DNA of 64,000 nucleotides from Chloracidobacterium sp. N. Lineage in GTDB: Bacteria; Acidobacteriota; Blastocatellia; Chloracidobacteriales; Chloracidobacteriaceae. Below, piece by piece: positions 56,294 through 64,000 of the stretch (positions are counted from its first letter, which is position 1; each line of letters begins with the position of its first letter). Location: assembly GCF_018304765.1 (NCBI RefSeq), contig NZ_CP072642.1, forward strand, positions 2,137,819-2,201,818. The letters run 5' to 3'. The notes under the pieces were generated by a model. That model searched no databases. It was not told where the DNA came from and saw only the letters and a list, made by a program, of their open reading frames with translations. Made by a program: the position numbers and the translations under genes.

Positions 56294-58120
56294 ATGTCTC
56301 TGGCTGAAAAACTGTCCAGTCTGCCCACCGGTCCGGGCTGCTACCTGCACAAGGACGCCCACGGGACGGTCATTTACGTCGGCAAGGCCAAAAACCTGCG
56401 CCACCGCGTGCGCAGCTACTTTCAATCCAGCCGCCACCACGATCCCAAAACCCAGGCCCTTGTGGCGCACATTGCCGATGTCGAGTTCATCGTCACCGAT
56501 ACGGAAGTCGAGGCGCTGGTGCTCGAAAGCAACCTCATCAAGCAGTACAAGCCGCGCTACAACGTCCTGCTCAAGGATGACAAGCAGTATCCGCACCTCA
56601 AGCTGACGCTCAACGAACCGTTCCCACGGGTCATCAAGACGCGGCGCGTACTCAACGACGGCGCGCTGTACCACGGGCCCTACCTGCCGGCTTCACTGGC
56701 GCACCAGACGCTCCGGCTCGTCAACCAGATGTTTCAGCTCCGCACCTGCGACATCGAGATTGACGGCAAGCGCGACCGCCCCTGCCTCGAATACCACATC
56801 AAACGCTGCCTCGGCCCCTGCGTCCGGGAGTTGTGCGGCCCGGCGGAATATGCGGAAGCCGTCCGGGACGTGAAGCTGTTTTTCGAGGGCAAAAACAAGC
56901 AACTCGTCGCTGAGTTGCAGGCCCGGATGGAACGGGCGGCCGAAGAACTGCGCTTCGAGCAGGCCGCCCGCTACCGCGATCAGCTTCGCCTCATCGAGCG
57001 GCTCGGTGAAACCCAGAAAATGATGCTCAAGGACGCTGCCGACGTGGACATTTTCGGCTACCACCGCGACGGCGCGCGGCTGGCTCTCCAGCTTTTCACC
57101 ATGCGCGAGGGCCGCATCATCGGACGGCGCGAGTTTTTCTGGGAAGACCTCCCGCCCGGCGACGACTTCGACCCGGCCGCCTTTCTGGGCGAGGCGCTGA
57201 CCCAATACTACGCCCTGGGCAACTACGTGCCCCACGAAGTCCATGCCCCGCACGACTTTGCTGACCGGGACGTACTGGAAGCCTTCCTGTCGGCGCGGCG
57301 CAGCGCCAAAGTGCGCATCCTGACGCCCCAGCGCGGGCAGAAGCGCGAACTCATCGAACTCGTCGAGCGCAATGCGCGCGTGGCTTTCGACCAGCGTTTT
57401 CGGACGCTCAAACCCGACATGGCCGATGTCCTCGACGAACTGACCGACCTGCTGGCGCTGCCCCACTTCCCGGCGCGCATCGAGTGTTTCGACATTTCCC
57501 ACATCCAGGGCGCGGAGGCCGTCGCCTCCCTGGTCGTGTTTGAAAACGGGCAGCCGGCCAAGGATGAGTACCGGAAGTTTCGGATCAAAACGGCCACCGG
57601 CGGCGACGATTTTGCCGCCATGCGCGAGGTCGTCGGACGGCGCTACGCCCGGCTGCTGCGGGAAGAAAAACACCTGCCCGATCTGGTCATTGTGGATGGC
57701 GGCAAGGGACAGCTCAGCGCGGCAGCGCAGGCGCTGCGGGAACTCGACCTGGAGGCCCTGCCGCTGGCCTCGATTGCCAAACGCGAGGAACTCATCTTCG
57801 TCAAAGGTCGGGAATCCGACCCGCTCCGGCTGGAGCGCCATTCCCCCCTGCTGCATCTCATCCAGGCCATCCGGGATGAAGCCCACCGCTTCGCCGTCAC
57901 CTTCCACCGCCAGCGCCGCACACTGCGGGATTTCGATTCCGAACTGCTGGCCATTCCCGGCATCGGGCCGAAGCTCAAGAACCGCCTGCTGCGCAACCTT
58001 GGCAGTCTGGAAAACATCCGGCGCGCCAGCATCGCCGAACTGACCCCGTTCGTTGGTGTGCAGCGCGCCCGCGCCATCTGGCAGCACTTTCACCCGGAGA
58101 CCCCGGCCGCCGACGCCTGA
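56294..58120 (+). CDS. uvrC: Excinuclease ABC subunit C (UvrC)
   Basis: The dual-incision nuclease of nucleotide-excision repair. It is 608 aa. The GIY-YIG domain is at the start (TGPGCYLHKDAHGTVIYVGK, NLRHRVRSYF). The UVR helical motif is at about 200-240 (ERAAEELRFEQAARYRDQL). The RNase H-like C-terminal nuclease domain includes FDISHIQGAEAVASLVVF and DLVIVDGGKGQLSAA. Two HhH motifs end the protein (IPGIGPKLKNRLLRNLG, ELTPFVGVQRARAIWQHF). It forms the last gene of the rightward run and is convergent with the TamB-like gene. uvrA is 15 kb upstream on the other strand. Confidence 0.97.
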   Translation: MSLAEKLSSLPTGPGCYLHKDAHGTVIYVGKAKNLRHRVRSYFQSSRHHDPKTQALVAHIADVEFIVTDTEVEALVLESNLIKQYKPRYNVLLKDDKQYPHLKLTLNEPFPRVIKTRRVLNDGALYHGPYLPASLAHQTLRLVNQMFQLRTCDIEIDGKRDRPCLEYHIKRCLGPCVRELCGPAEYAEAVRDVKLFFEGKNKQLVAELQARMERAAEELRFEQAARYRDQLRLIERLGETQKMMLKDAADVDIFGYHRDGARLALQLFTMREGRIIGRREFFWEDLPPGDDFDPAAFLGEALTQYYALGNYVPHEVHAPHDFADRDVLEAFLSARRSAKVRILTPQRGQKRELIELVERNARVAFDQRFRTLKPDMADVLDELTDLLALPHFPARIECFDISHIQGAEAVASLVVFENGQPAKDEYRKFRIKTATGGDDFAAMREVVGRRYARLLREEKHLPDLVIVDGGKGQLSAAAQALRELDLEALPLASIAKREELIFVKGRESDPLRLERHSPLLHLIQAIRDEAHRFAVTFHRQRRTLRDFDSELLAIPGIGPKLKNRLLRNLGSLENIRRASIAELTPFVGVQRARAIWQHFHPETPAADA

Positions 58121-58136
58121 TACCCTCCAAAGCAGG

Positions 58137-61100
58137 TCAGAACCGCTTGGTCACGCGCACGTCGAAGCCGAAGTTGCCGCGCTGGTCGCGGATGCCGATG
58201 ATGGACACGTTGTTGCGCAGACGGTACTCGATGAGGATGATCTGCTCTTCGGCCGTGGCCAGGTTCGTCGAAAAGGTCACGCTCAGGTCCTTCGTAATGC
58301 GGCGTCCGACGGTCAGCCGCGCCGTGGGGTCGCCGCCGCGCCCCACCAGCAACGGGTCAATCTGAAACCGGTTGATGCCAAACAGCCGTCCGGTCTGCTC
58401 CTCGATGCGTTCCGTCAGGAGTTCGGAAAGCAGGGTCGTGGCGGCGCTCACGTTGGCCTGCTGGGCCGCCGTGGTCGTGTTGGCAATTTCCGGCGGCGGC
58501 AGGGTTCCGGTGGCCAGCAGGGACAGAATGCTCGACTGCGGCAGGTTTGGCTCCGAGCGCAGAATCGGATTGAAGTTGTCGGCCGTTCCCGTCAGACCGA
58601 CAATGATCCGGTAGCCCTGAATCGTCGCCTCGGCCTGGATGTCATAGAACGTCGTGCCGGCCGGCCCTTCGGGAATCACGACCACGCCGCGCGTCACCTC
58701 GAAGCGGTCGTTGCGAAATTCAAGCTGCCCGCGCGTGATCAGGACGCGGCCGGAAACATCCGGGTCATCTATCGAACCGCTCAGCCGCAACGACGCCGCG
58801 CCCACCACATCGGCAATGTTGTTCCGAATGAACAGTGTGTCCGGCGCTTCCACCCGGACATCGAGCGTCGTGAACGTCGCGCGCCGGGCGCGGGTCTGAA
58901 GGGAGCTGCCCACGCCGCCCAGGCCGATGAACTGCGTCCGTACGAGCGTGGCCAGATCGGTATTCGTCGTGTACTCGGCGCGTTTGATGCGCACCACGCC
59001 GCTCAGCACCTGAAGCGACCGGTTGCCCTGCAGCACCAGATCGCCATCGGCCAGCGAACGGATGTCACGCGGATACTTCACGCGCACGTTCTCGGCGCGC
59101 AGTCCGAACCGCCACCGGACATCGCTGAGGCGCTCGAAGATGGCCCCGCCGGTCACTTCGACCTTTCCGCCGCCGGCGTCGGCCGTCAGCGTCTCGATCT
59201 GCGCCCGGTTGGCATTGAACAGAATGCGTCCGCCGCCGTTTTCGAGTGCCAGCGGCACATCGGTAATCCGCAGCCCAAAGTCATCAATGTCGGTGTAGCC
59301 GGTCAGGCGCGGATTGAGGAGGCTGCCACCCAGGGTGGCCTTAATGGTCAGCTCGCCCCGCGAGGTGATGCGTTTCGAGAAGCCGCGCAGTAGCTTCAGG
59401 TCAACTTTTCCTTCGGCCGTGACGGTATCGCGGCCGCCGGTCAGCCCCAGTTTCCCGGCCAGCGCCAGTGAAGTCGTTTCGCCGCGCTCATCCCGGAGAC
59501 GAAAGTTCCGAAACTCCAGCGCCCGGTCGCTGACGGAAAACTGAAGAGGGCCGTCGTTGACAATGACGTAGTTATCCTGCACCGCGCCAAGTTCGCCCAG
59601 CGGCACGACGAGCCGCAGCGCCGAAAAATCTCCGGTCAGGGCCAGCTTGCCGGTGGTGAAACCGCCTTCGTCGGTGACCGGGTCCACGGCATAGAGCGGT
59701 CCCGCAAGGCGCAGGCGGCCGGTGATCTCGCCGTTCAGATTCTGCGGCCCGACATCGAAAATGGACAGCACCGGAGCCAGCGGCGTCTGGTTGAAATCAA
59801 ATTGGCTTTCGACCAGCAGGGCCAGTTCGCCGTCCGGGTCGAGGTACGTCACGGTCGCGTCCGCACGATAGGCAAAATCGCGGTACTGCGCCGTCAACGT
59901 CAGCCGGGCTTTTTCCCCATCAGGATCACTGGCTGCGCTGAGCCGGACATCCCGGAACGTATCATTGCCAATGGTCAGCGTCTCACTCGTCGCCTTGAAG
60001 GCGAAATCCAGATGATTCGACAGCACCTGGCTCACGGTGGAACGCGAGCTGACATCGAACCGGATGACACCCGCCAGCGGCAGATCGGTTCGCCCGAAGG
60101 TCTGTGCCACGGCGGCGGCATCAAGGCCGTTGGATTGCAGCGCCACGTCGTAAGCGCCGGCCGACGGCTGGTAACGTCCCTGACCGCTGATGACACCGGC
60201 CGGGAAGCGGGCCACGAGGCCCTCCAGCACCCACTCGTCATCCCGAAAGGAAACCCGTGCTTCTCCACGGCGCAGTTCACCCAGCGGCGTTTTGGTCGTC
60301 GTCAGCGCCAGTGTTCCGTCGCCCCGTATCTGCTCGGCCGCTTTGAGCCAGTCACGTGACCCAAGACCGCCCGTGAGCGCTGCCAGGTTGGGCAGTCCGG
60401 TCAGGTTGAATTCACCGTCGGCGCGTCCGCCCAGGTCGGTCAGGCGGTCACCAAGGGCGTTCGTCGCCGGAATGGTTTGCAGGATAGCGCCGAGGGAAGC
60501 CAGTTTGAGTTCGTATGCCTTAAGGTTGACCTGAGTTGGCTGGCTTTCCGTCCAACTGCCATTGAAACCGGCGACGATACAGCCGCCGTCCGGCTGGACG
60601 AGCGAAGCCTCGGTCAGGGTCACGGTCGTCGGCGACGCCTCGAACTTTACAGCCGCCCGGCCGATGCGTTGGTCGTTGACGTAAATTCCGCCCACGCTCG
60701 CTGTTCCGGTCAACGTCGGGGCTTTCAGGGAACCGGCGATGGTTCCGGTGACATCCCCGGCCCCGCGCAGCTCCAGCCGGGCGTCTTCGGTTTGGGTCGT
60801 CAGTGCAGGAATGTTGAAGCCAAGCCACTTGGCCAGCGTTTGTGCCTGGGCCAGTTCCGGGGTGTGGTAGTCGAGCGTGGCATTCACCTCCCGCGCCCGC
60901 CAGCCATAACGGCCGGAGACCGTCAGGACGCCTTCCCCGACACGGGCCACCAGGGATTCCACCTCGACGACGCCCGGCGTCAGGCCGGCGCGGACTTCGG
61001 CGGTCAGCGGCAGCGGGGCCGTTTCCGGGCTGCCTTCGGGCGGCACGGCCTCGCCAGTCAGTGTGGCCTGGACGCGCCCGCTGGCCCGCAGTGCCTCCAA

Positions 61101-62417
61101 GCCGGGCCAGGCGGCTTCCAGTTGCACGTTGCCGCGTCCGGTCAGGACGCGCGCCGGCAGGGGGGTCAAGCGGGCCACCTGCCCGACATCGAAGCCCGTG
61201 AGGTTGAACCTGGCCTGTGACCGCTCGCGGGTTTCGGCCGGATAGGCCAGGCGCATCTGTCCCTGCAACCGGCCGCCCATGACCCGTGCCGTGGCCCCGG
61301 TGATGTCCACGGCCGTTGGAGAGACGGCGACGTGCGCAGACAGGCTATCCAGCGCATAGCCGGCGAAAGTGACCCGCCCGGCTTTGACATCGCCTTCGGC
61401 GCGGTTTGGAAAACGTCCGAAGGGTGTGTCGAGCACGTACTGGGCTGTCAGCCCGGAGACCGTCACCCCGGCCAGGCGTCCGGTCAGCGGTTCGAGGTTG
61501 CCTTCCAGGGCAATTTGTTCAGCGTCGCCGGCCACGCGGACGGGCATCTGCACCCGTCCCGTCAGAGGCAGTCCAGCGAGCAATGTCTGGCTGGTGGCGG
61601 CAAGATCGAGCGTCACATAGGCATTGCCTTCGTAGCGCGGTACGTTATCGGGCCAGCGCACGCGGCCGGCTGCCGTCACTTCGCCGAGCGGCGTTGTGAG
61701 CAACAGTGTGTCAATCTCGGCGGCCTCTTTTGTGACCGTTCCCGTCAGGCGCAGCCGCGCTTCGTTGAGCGTCCGCCGGCGGCCGTCGCCGGCTGTCACT
61801 GTGACCGTTGCTGCATCGAAGCCGGTTTCCACGCGCAGGGTGCGTTTGTCGAGTGTGCGCCCAAACAGCGCAAAGTGGTCAATCTGCCCATCCACGCCAT
61901 AGGTCGCAGCGGCAACCTGCACCGTACCGTCCCGGATGACGATGCGGCTCCCCTCAAGCACCTCATCCACCAGCGGCTCATCGGCTTCGGCCGGCAGCGT
62001 CCGGCGGCGTTCCGGCAGGCGGATGCGCGCCAGGTTGATGCCCCGGTCATCGAAGGTCAGGTTGAGCGCCGGGCGGTCAAGGGTCAGGTGACGCAGGGAA
62101 AACGCCTGCCGCCAGAGGCTTTCGACGTTGATTTCCGCCGTCAGGCGGTCAGCAGTGAAAAATGGCTGGGCGTCGCCCGGCAGGAAGCAGGCAATCCGTC
62201 CGGCTTCCGCCGAGGTCGAAAACAGATGCACCCGCAGATCGTCGATCTCTGCCCGCACGTCCGTCTGGCGTTCGAGTTCGGCAATGAGTTTGCGCCGTAC
62301 GAAGTCGTCCAGCCCGCCCTGAACCACCCAGACGACACCGGCGCTGAGCAGTCCCGTGACGACGAGCGCCAGCGCCAGGAAGGCCATCCGCCAGCGTTGT
62401 CCACGTGTCACAGCCAT
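58137..62417 (-). CDS. tamB: TamB/DUF490-type translocation and assembly protein
   Basis: A 1426-aa inner-membrane-anchored protein. The ATG at 62417 gives MAVTRGQRWRMAFLALALVV with one TM helix; a start at 62492 adds 25 residues. The long periplasmic part is built of repeated beta segments of the AsmA-like type. The C-terminal DUF490 domain (about 1100-1426) includes LSGSIDDPDVSGRVLITRGQ, YRIIVGLTGTADNFNPIL, QSSILSLLATG and LFGINRFQIDPLLVG, and ends in DVRVTKRF with terminal Phe. Such proteins bridge both membranes and are linked to outer-membrane protein or phospholipid transport. No tamA is adjacent. Confidence 0.88.
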   Translation of the reverse strand: MAVTRGQRWRMAFLALALVVTGLLSAGVVWVVQGGLDDFVRRKLIAELERQTDVRAEIDDLRVHLFSTSAEAGRIACFLPGDAQPFFTADRLTAEINVESLWRQAFSLRHLTLDRPALNLTFDDRGINLARIRLPERRRTLPAEADEPLVDEVLEGSRIVIRDGTVQVAAATYGVDGQIDHFALFGRTLDKRTLRVETGFDAATVTVTAGDGRRRTLNEARLRLTGTVTKEAAEIDTLLLTTPLGEVTAAGRVRWPDNVPRYEGNAYVTLDLAATSQTLLAGLPLTGRVQMPVRVAGDAEQIALEGNLEPLTGRLAGVTVSGLTAQYVLDTPFGRFPNRAEGDVKAGRVTFAGYALDSLSAHVAVSPTAVDITGATARVMGGRLQGQMRLAYPAETRERSQARFNLTGFDVGQVARLTPLPARVLTGRGNVQLEAAWPGLEALRASGRVQATLTGEAVPPEGSPETAPLPLTAEVRAGLTPGVVEVESLVARVGEGVLTVSGRYGWRAREVNATLDYHTPELAQAQTLAKWLGFNIPALTTQTEDARLELRGAGDVTGTIAGSLKAPTLTGTASVGGIYVNDQRIGRAAVKFEASPTTVTLTEASLVQPDGGCIVAGFNGSWTESQPTQVNLKAYELKLASLGAILQTIPATNALGDRLTDLGGRADGEFNLTGLPNLAALTGGLGSRDWLKAAEQIRGDGTLALTTTKTPLGELRRGEARVSFRDDEWVLEGLVARFPAGVISGQGRYQPSAGAYDVALQSNGLDAAAVAQTFGRTDLPLAGVIRFDVSSRSTVSQVLSNHLDFAFKATSETLTIGNDTFRDVRLSAASDPDGEKARLTLTAQYRDFAYRADATVTYLDPDGELALLVESQFDFNQTPLAPVLSIFDVGPQNLNGEITGRLRLAGPLYAVDPVTDEGGFTTGKLALTGDFSALRLVVPLGELGAVQDNYVIVNDGPLQFSVSDRALEFRNFRLRDERGETTSLALAGKLGLTGGRDTVTAEGKVDLKLLRGFSKRITSRGELTIKATLGGSLLNPRLTGYTDIDDFGLRITDVPLALENGGGRILFNANRAQIETLTADAGGGKVEVTGGAIFERLSDVRWRFGLRAENVRVKYPRDIRSLADGDLVLQGNRSLQVLSGVVRIKRAEYTTNTDLATLVRTQFIGLGGVGSSLQTRARRATFTTLDVRVEAPDTLFIRNNIADVVGAASLRLSGSIDDPDVSGRVLITRGQLEFRNDRFEVTRGVVVIPEGPAGTTFYDIQAEATIQGYRIIVGLTGTADNFNPILRSEPNLPQSSILSLLATGTLPPPEIANTTTAAQQANVSAATTLLSELLTERIEEQTGRLFGINRFQIDPLLVGRGGDPTARLTVGRRITKDLSVTFSTNLATAEEQIILIEYRLRNNVSIIGIRDQRGNFGFDVRVTKRF

Positions 62418-62738
62418 GTTGCAGTGCTCACACAGGGGAATTTTGGGGGACCCGCACGAACCCGCCGCAGGCAGCTTAGCACGCCGGTTCATCCGCCCGG
62501 TTTCCGAAAGATAACGCCAGGGACGGTAAGATAACGCCAGGGACGGTCCTGTTGCCCCTGCCGGACGTATCCCCGGTATTTCCGGTCAGCTACTTTACGC
62601 GCGAATCTTATGCGCCAATCTTACGGATGACGTGCGGCGGAGCAGCGGATATAGTCGTGGGCACTTTATCTGTATTCAGTTCACGATCTTTGTCTGACCC
62701 TTTTCTCTGGTTATGCCGTATATCGAGGAGAACATCCT
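62418..62738. promoter_or_regulatory. Divergent tamB-like / sigma factor region
   Basis: This 321-bp spacer has no credible gene. It holds a perfect tandem 20-bp repeat (AAGATAACGCCAGGGACGGT) at 62508-62527 and 62528-62547. A spaced repeat AATCTTA occurs at 62604-62610 and 62618-62624. A GAGGAG ribosome-binding site lies before the sigma GTG start. No clear ECF-type promoter was identified. Confidence 0.5.
62508..62547. repeat. Tandem 20-bp direct repeat upstream of the sigma factor
   Basis: Two head-to-tail copies of a 20-bp unit with no mismatches, about 190 bp upstream of the sigma factor start. It could be an operator or a recent slippage duplication. Confidence 0.8.
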
Positions 62739-63341
62739 GTGTTACCGCCGGATTCCCCACATCGTCATCTGCTTGAGTTGATTCGTCGGATCGCCGCGGG
62801 AGACCAGGCTGCCCTGGGAGAGTTTTATGACCTTACATCCCGACAGGTCTTTGGCGTGGCCAGACAGGTTTTACACAACGACAGTGATGCCGAGGAAGTG
62901 ACCATGGCCGTCTATCTGGAAGTCTGGCGCCGCGCCAAAGATTATGACATCCAGCGTGGACGCCCCATGACCTGGCTCCTGATGATGGCCCGCAGCCGGG
63001 CCATTGACGCCCTACGAATGCAGCGGCCGGGCCGGCAGCTTCCGATGGAGTCCGTCACCAACGAGAATTATCCTGCCTCCCTGGAATCCCCAGAGAAGGT
63101 GCAGGACGTGGAACAATCCCTCCTTGCAATACAGCGGGGAGACCTGGTGCACAAGGCACTCCAGAACCTCTCGCCTGACCAACGACAAGTCATTGAGCTG
63201 ACATTTTTCCTGGGCCTGACCAATCAGGAAATTGCCGACCGCCTGGCAATTCCACTGGGAACGGTCAAAGGGCGCCTGCGCCTGGCGCTTCAACATCTGC
63301 GGCGCTGGTTGGGTCCGGCGATGAAGAAAGGTTGGTTATGA
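62739..63341 (+). CDS. ECF-type RNA polymerase sigma factor
   Basis: A 200-aa sigma-70 family protein of the extracytoplasmic-function group. The GTG at 62739 follows GAGGAG by 8 bp. Region 2 (about 15-95) includes FGVARQVLHNDSDAEEVTMA and WRRAKDYDIQRGRPMTWLLM. Region 4 (about 140-195) is LSPDQRQVIELTFFLGLTNQ with EIADRLAIPLGTVKGRLRLA. There is no region 3. The next gene overlaps it by 4 bp and is its likely cupin anti-sigma factor, so the pair resembles the SigK/ChrR-type stress systems. Confidence 0.93.
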   Translation: MLPPDSPHRHLLELIRRIAAGDQAALGEFYDLTSRQVFGVARQVLHNDSDAEEVTMAVYLEVWRRAKDYDIQRGRPMTWLLMMARSRAIDALRMQRPGRQLPMESVTNENYPASLESPEKVQDVEQSLLAIQRGDLVHKALQNLSPDQRQVIELTFFLGLTNQEIADRLAIPLGTVKGRLRLALQHLRRWLGPAMKKGWL

Positions 63342-63958
63342 CAAACAATAGCTGGTCCGAGGAAGAGCAACCGTGGGAAACGCTTCTGGGTTATCTCCTC
63401 GAAACACTCGACGCAGATGAACGTCGGGCGATTGAAAACCACTTGGTGGACGACCATTGGCTGCGCACCGAAGGGTTGGAAACGATGCGCCAACTGGCCA
63501 CGCAGATTCTTGAAAGCTGTGCCGCCGAGCCGCCGGTGGCGCTCCGTGAGCGGCTGATGTCCGCCATTGGTCAGCCTTCCACCGTACCACCCTCTCCACC
63601 CGAAGCCATTCCCTATTCGACGCTTTCGCGGGCGCGCGATGGCGCGTGGATCCCCTGGCAGCCGGGGTGGATGACCCGGCTGCTTTATCACAACCCGGCC
63701 GAAGACCTCATTGTGGCCTTGGTTCGCGCCGAGCCGGGCGCGTCACTTCCACCACATCGCCACCAAATCGCTGAGGAAGTCTTCGTTCTGGAAGGCGATT
63801 TGACCGTGGGTGAAGAACGCCTTGGACCCGGAGATTACATTCGGTCGGAAGCCGGCACGACCCATACCCGCAACTTCACGACCACCGGCTGCACGATTCT
63901 GGTTCGCCGTTCCCTGAGCGAATGCCAAGCTGAATATCCAGGCAAAGGCGCAGAATAA
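63338..63958 (+). CDS. ChrR-like cupin anti-sigma factor without zinc-binding Cys motif
   Basis: A 206-aa protein coupled to the sigma gene (ATGA at 63338-63341). The N-terminal about 80 residues are helical and resemble an anti-sigma domain, but the HxxxCxxC zinc motif of ChrR-type ZAS domains is absent (ENHLVDDHWLRTEG). The C-terminal cupin (about 100-200) includes PHRHQIAEEVFVLEGDL and IRSEAGTTHTRN, with HxH, Glu and a later His as likely metal ligands. The cupin probably senses a signal, for example singlet oxygen or peroxide, but this is inferred from the family. Confidence 0.85.
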   Translation: MTNNSWSEEEQPWETLLGYLLETLDADERRAIENHLVDDHWLRTEGLETMRQLATQILESCAAEPPVALRERLMSAIGQPSTVPPSPPEAIPYSTLSRARDGAWIPWQPGWMTRLLYHNPAEDLIVALVRAEPGASLPPHRHQIAEEVFVLEGDLTVGEERLGPGDYIRSEAGTTHTRNFTTTGCTILVRRSLSECQAEYPGKGAE

Positions 63959-63991
63959 AGCGCATCCGACCGGCATCGGTCGGATGCGCTT
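63958..63991. terminator. Terminator-like 14-bp hairpin after the anti-sigma gene
   Basis: A perfect 14-bp stem AAGCGCATCCGACC (63958-63971) with GGTCGGATGCGCTT (63978-63991) around a 6-nt loop. The T-run is only TT, so termination strength is uncertain. It starts within the stop codon. Confidence 0.6.
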
Positions 63992-64000
63992 CAGGGGAAT

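Noticed and set aside
58053-59393. A 446-codon open frame on the plus strand
   Set aside because: It is antisense to the TamB-like gene, which has the family C-terminus.

Overview
This is a GC-rich bacterial chromosome segment from a diderm (Gram-negative) organism. It carries LptD, a TamB-like protein and several outer-membrane barrels. Three large Oar-like TonB-dependent receptors with N-terminal carboxypeptidase-regulatory domains, a CarD regulator, a CIRCE-controlled groESL operon and many secreted proteins without recognised families together suggest Acidobacteriota. A thermophilic Chloracidobacterium or Blastocatellia-type organism fits best, but this is inference from gene content, not a database match.

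Layout. 1-2371: lptD (minus, cut by the window edge). 2748-6932: a secreted S8 subtilase with a P-domain. 7198-9386: groEL and groES with promoter and CIRCE. 9466-12011: DUF1361 membrane protein, fabF and a double glutaredoxin-like protein. 12159: a MerR regulator. 12675-17277: a partner-switching operon (HATPase anti-sigma, STAS, GAF-GAF-PP2C phosphatase) followed by a large anchored protein of unknown function. 17401-20947: a secreted barrel-like protein, a SPOR protein, two unknown proteins and a Uma2-like nuclease. 20944-23844: bioB, a small exported protein and lysC in an overlapping operon. 23905-25920: an unknown protein and a lipoprotein. 26233-37285: three Oar-like receptors, the first interrupted by an in-frame TGA. 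37411-43571: STAS, tlyA, uvrA, msrA, a CDF transporter and an unknown protein, all minus. 43665-45220: thiolase and an AtuA-C-like protein. 45353-50564: an operon of unknown, receiver-like and TPR proteins, split by an IscB element. 50625-52610: CorC-type protein and CarD. 52858-58120: methyltransferase-like, TPR and unknown secreted proteins, then uvrC. 58137-62417: tamB-like. 62739-63958: ECF sigma factor and a cupin anti-sigma.

The most notable system is an OMEGA (IscB-omegaRNA) element at about 47798-49517. It encodes a complete 443-aa IscB with PLMP, RuvC-I, bridge helix, RuvC-II, HNH and RuvC-III motifs. It is preceded by a roughly 300-nt structured RNA locus of the HEARO/omegaRNA type and has no TnpA. 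Its left end is a tandem pair of 31-bp units. Their flanking arms are identical, while the stems differ by compensating changes. Removing 47798-49517 on paper restores a stop/start ATGA overlap between a small gene and a TPR gene, the same junction style used twice upstream in that operon. This fixes the likely element borders, the 16-nt guide segment and the start of the target-adjacent motif.

Other points of interest are the nonsense codon in the first Oar gene, a perfect hairpin between groES and groEL, tandem repeats upstream of the sigma factor and of the protease, and a ChrR-like anti-sigma that lacks the usual zinc-binding Cys motif. I found no tRNA, rRNA, CRISPR array or prophage.
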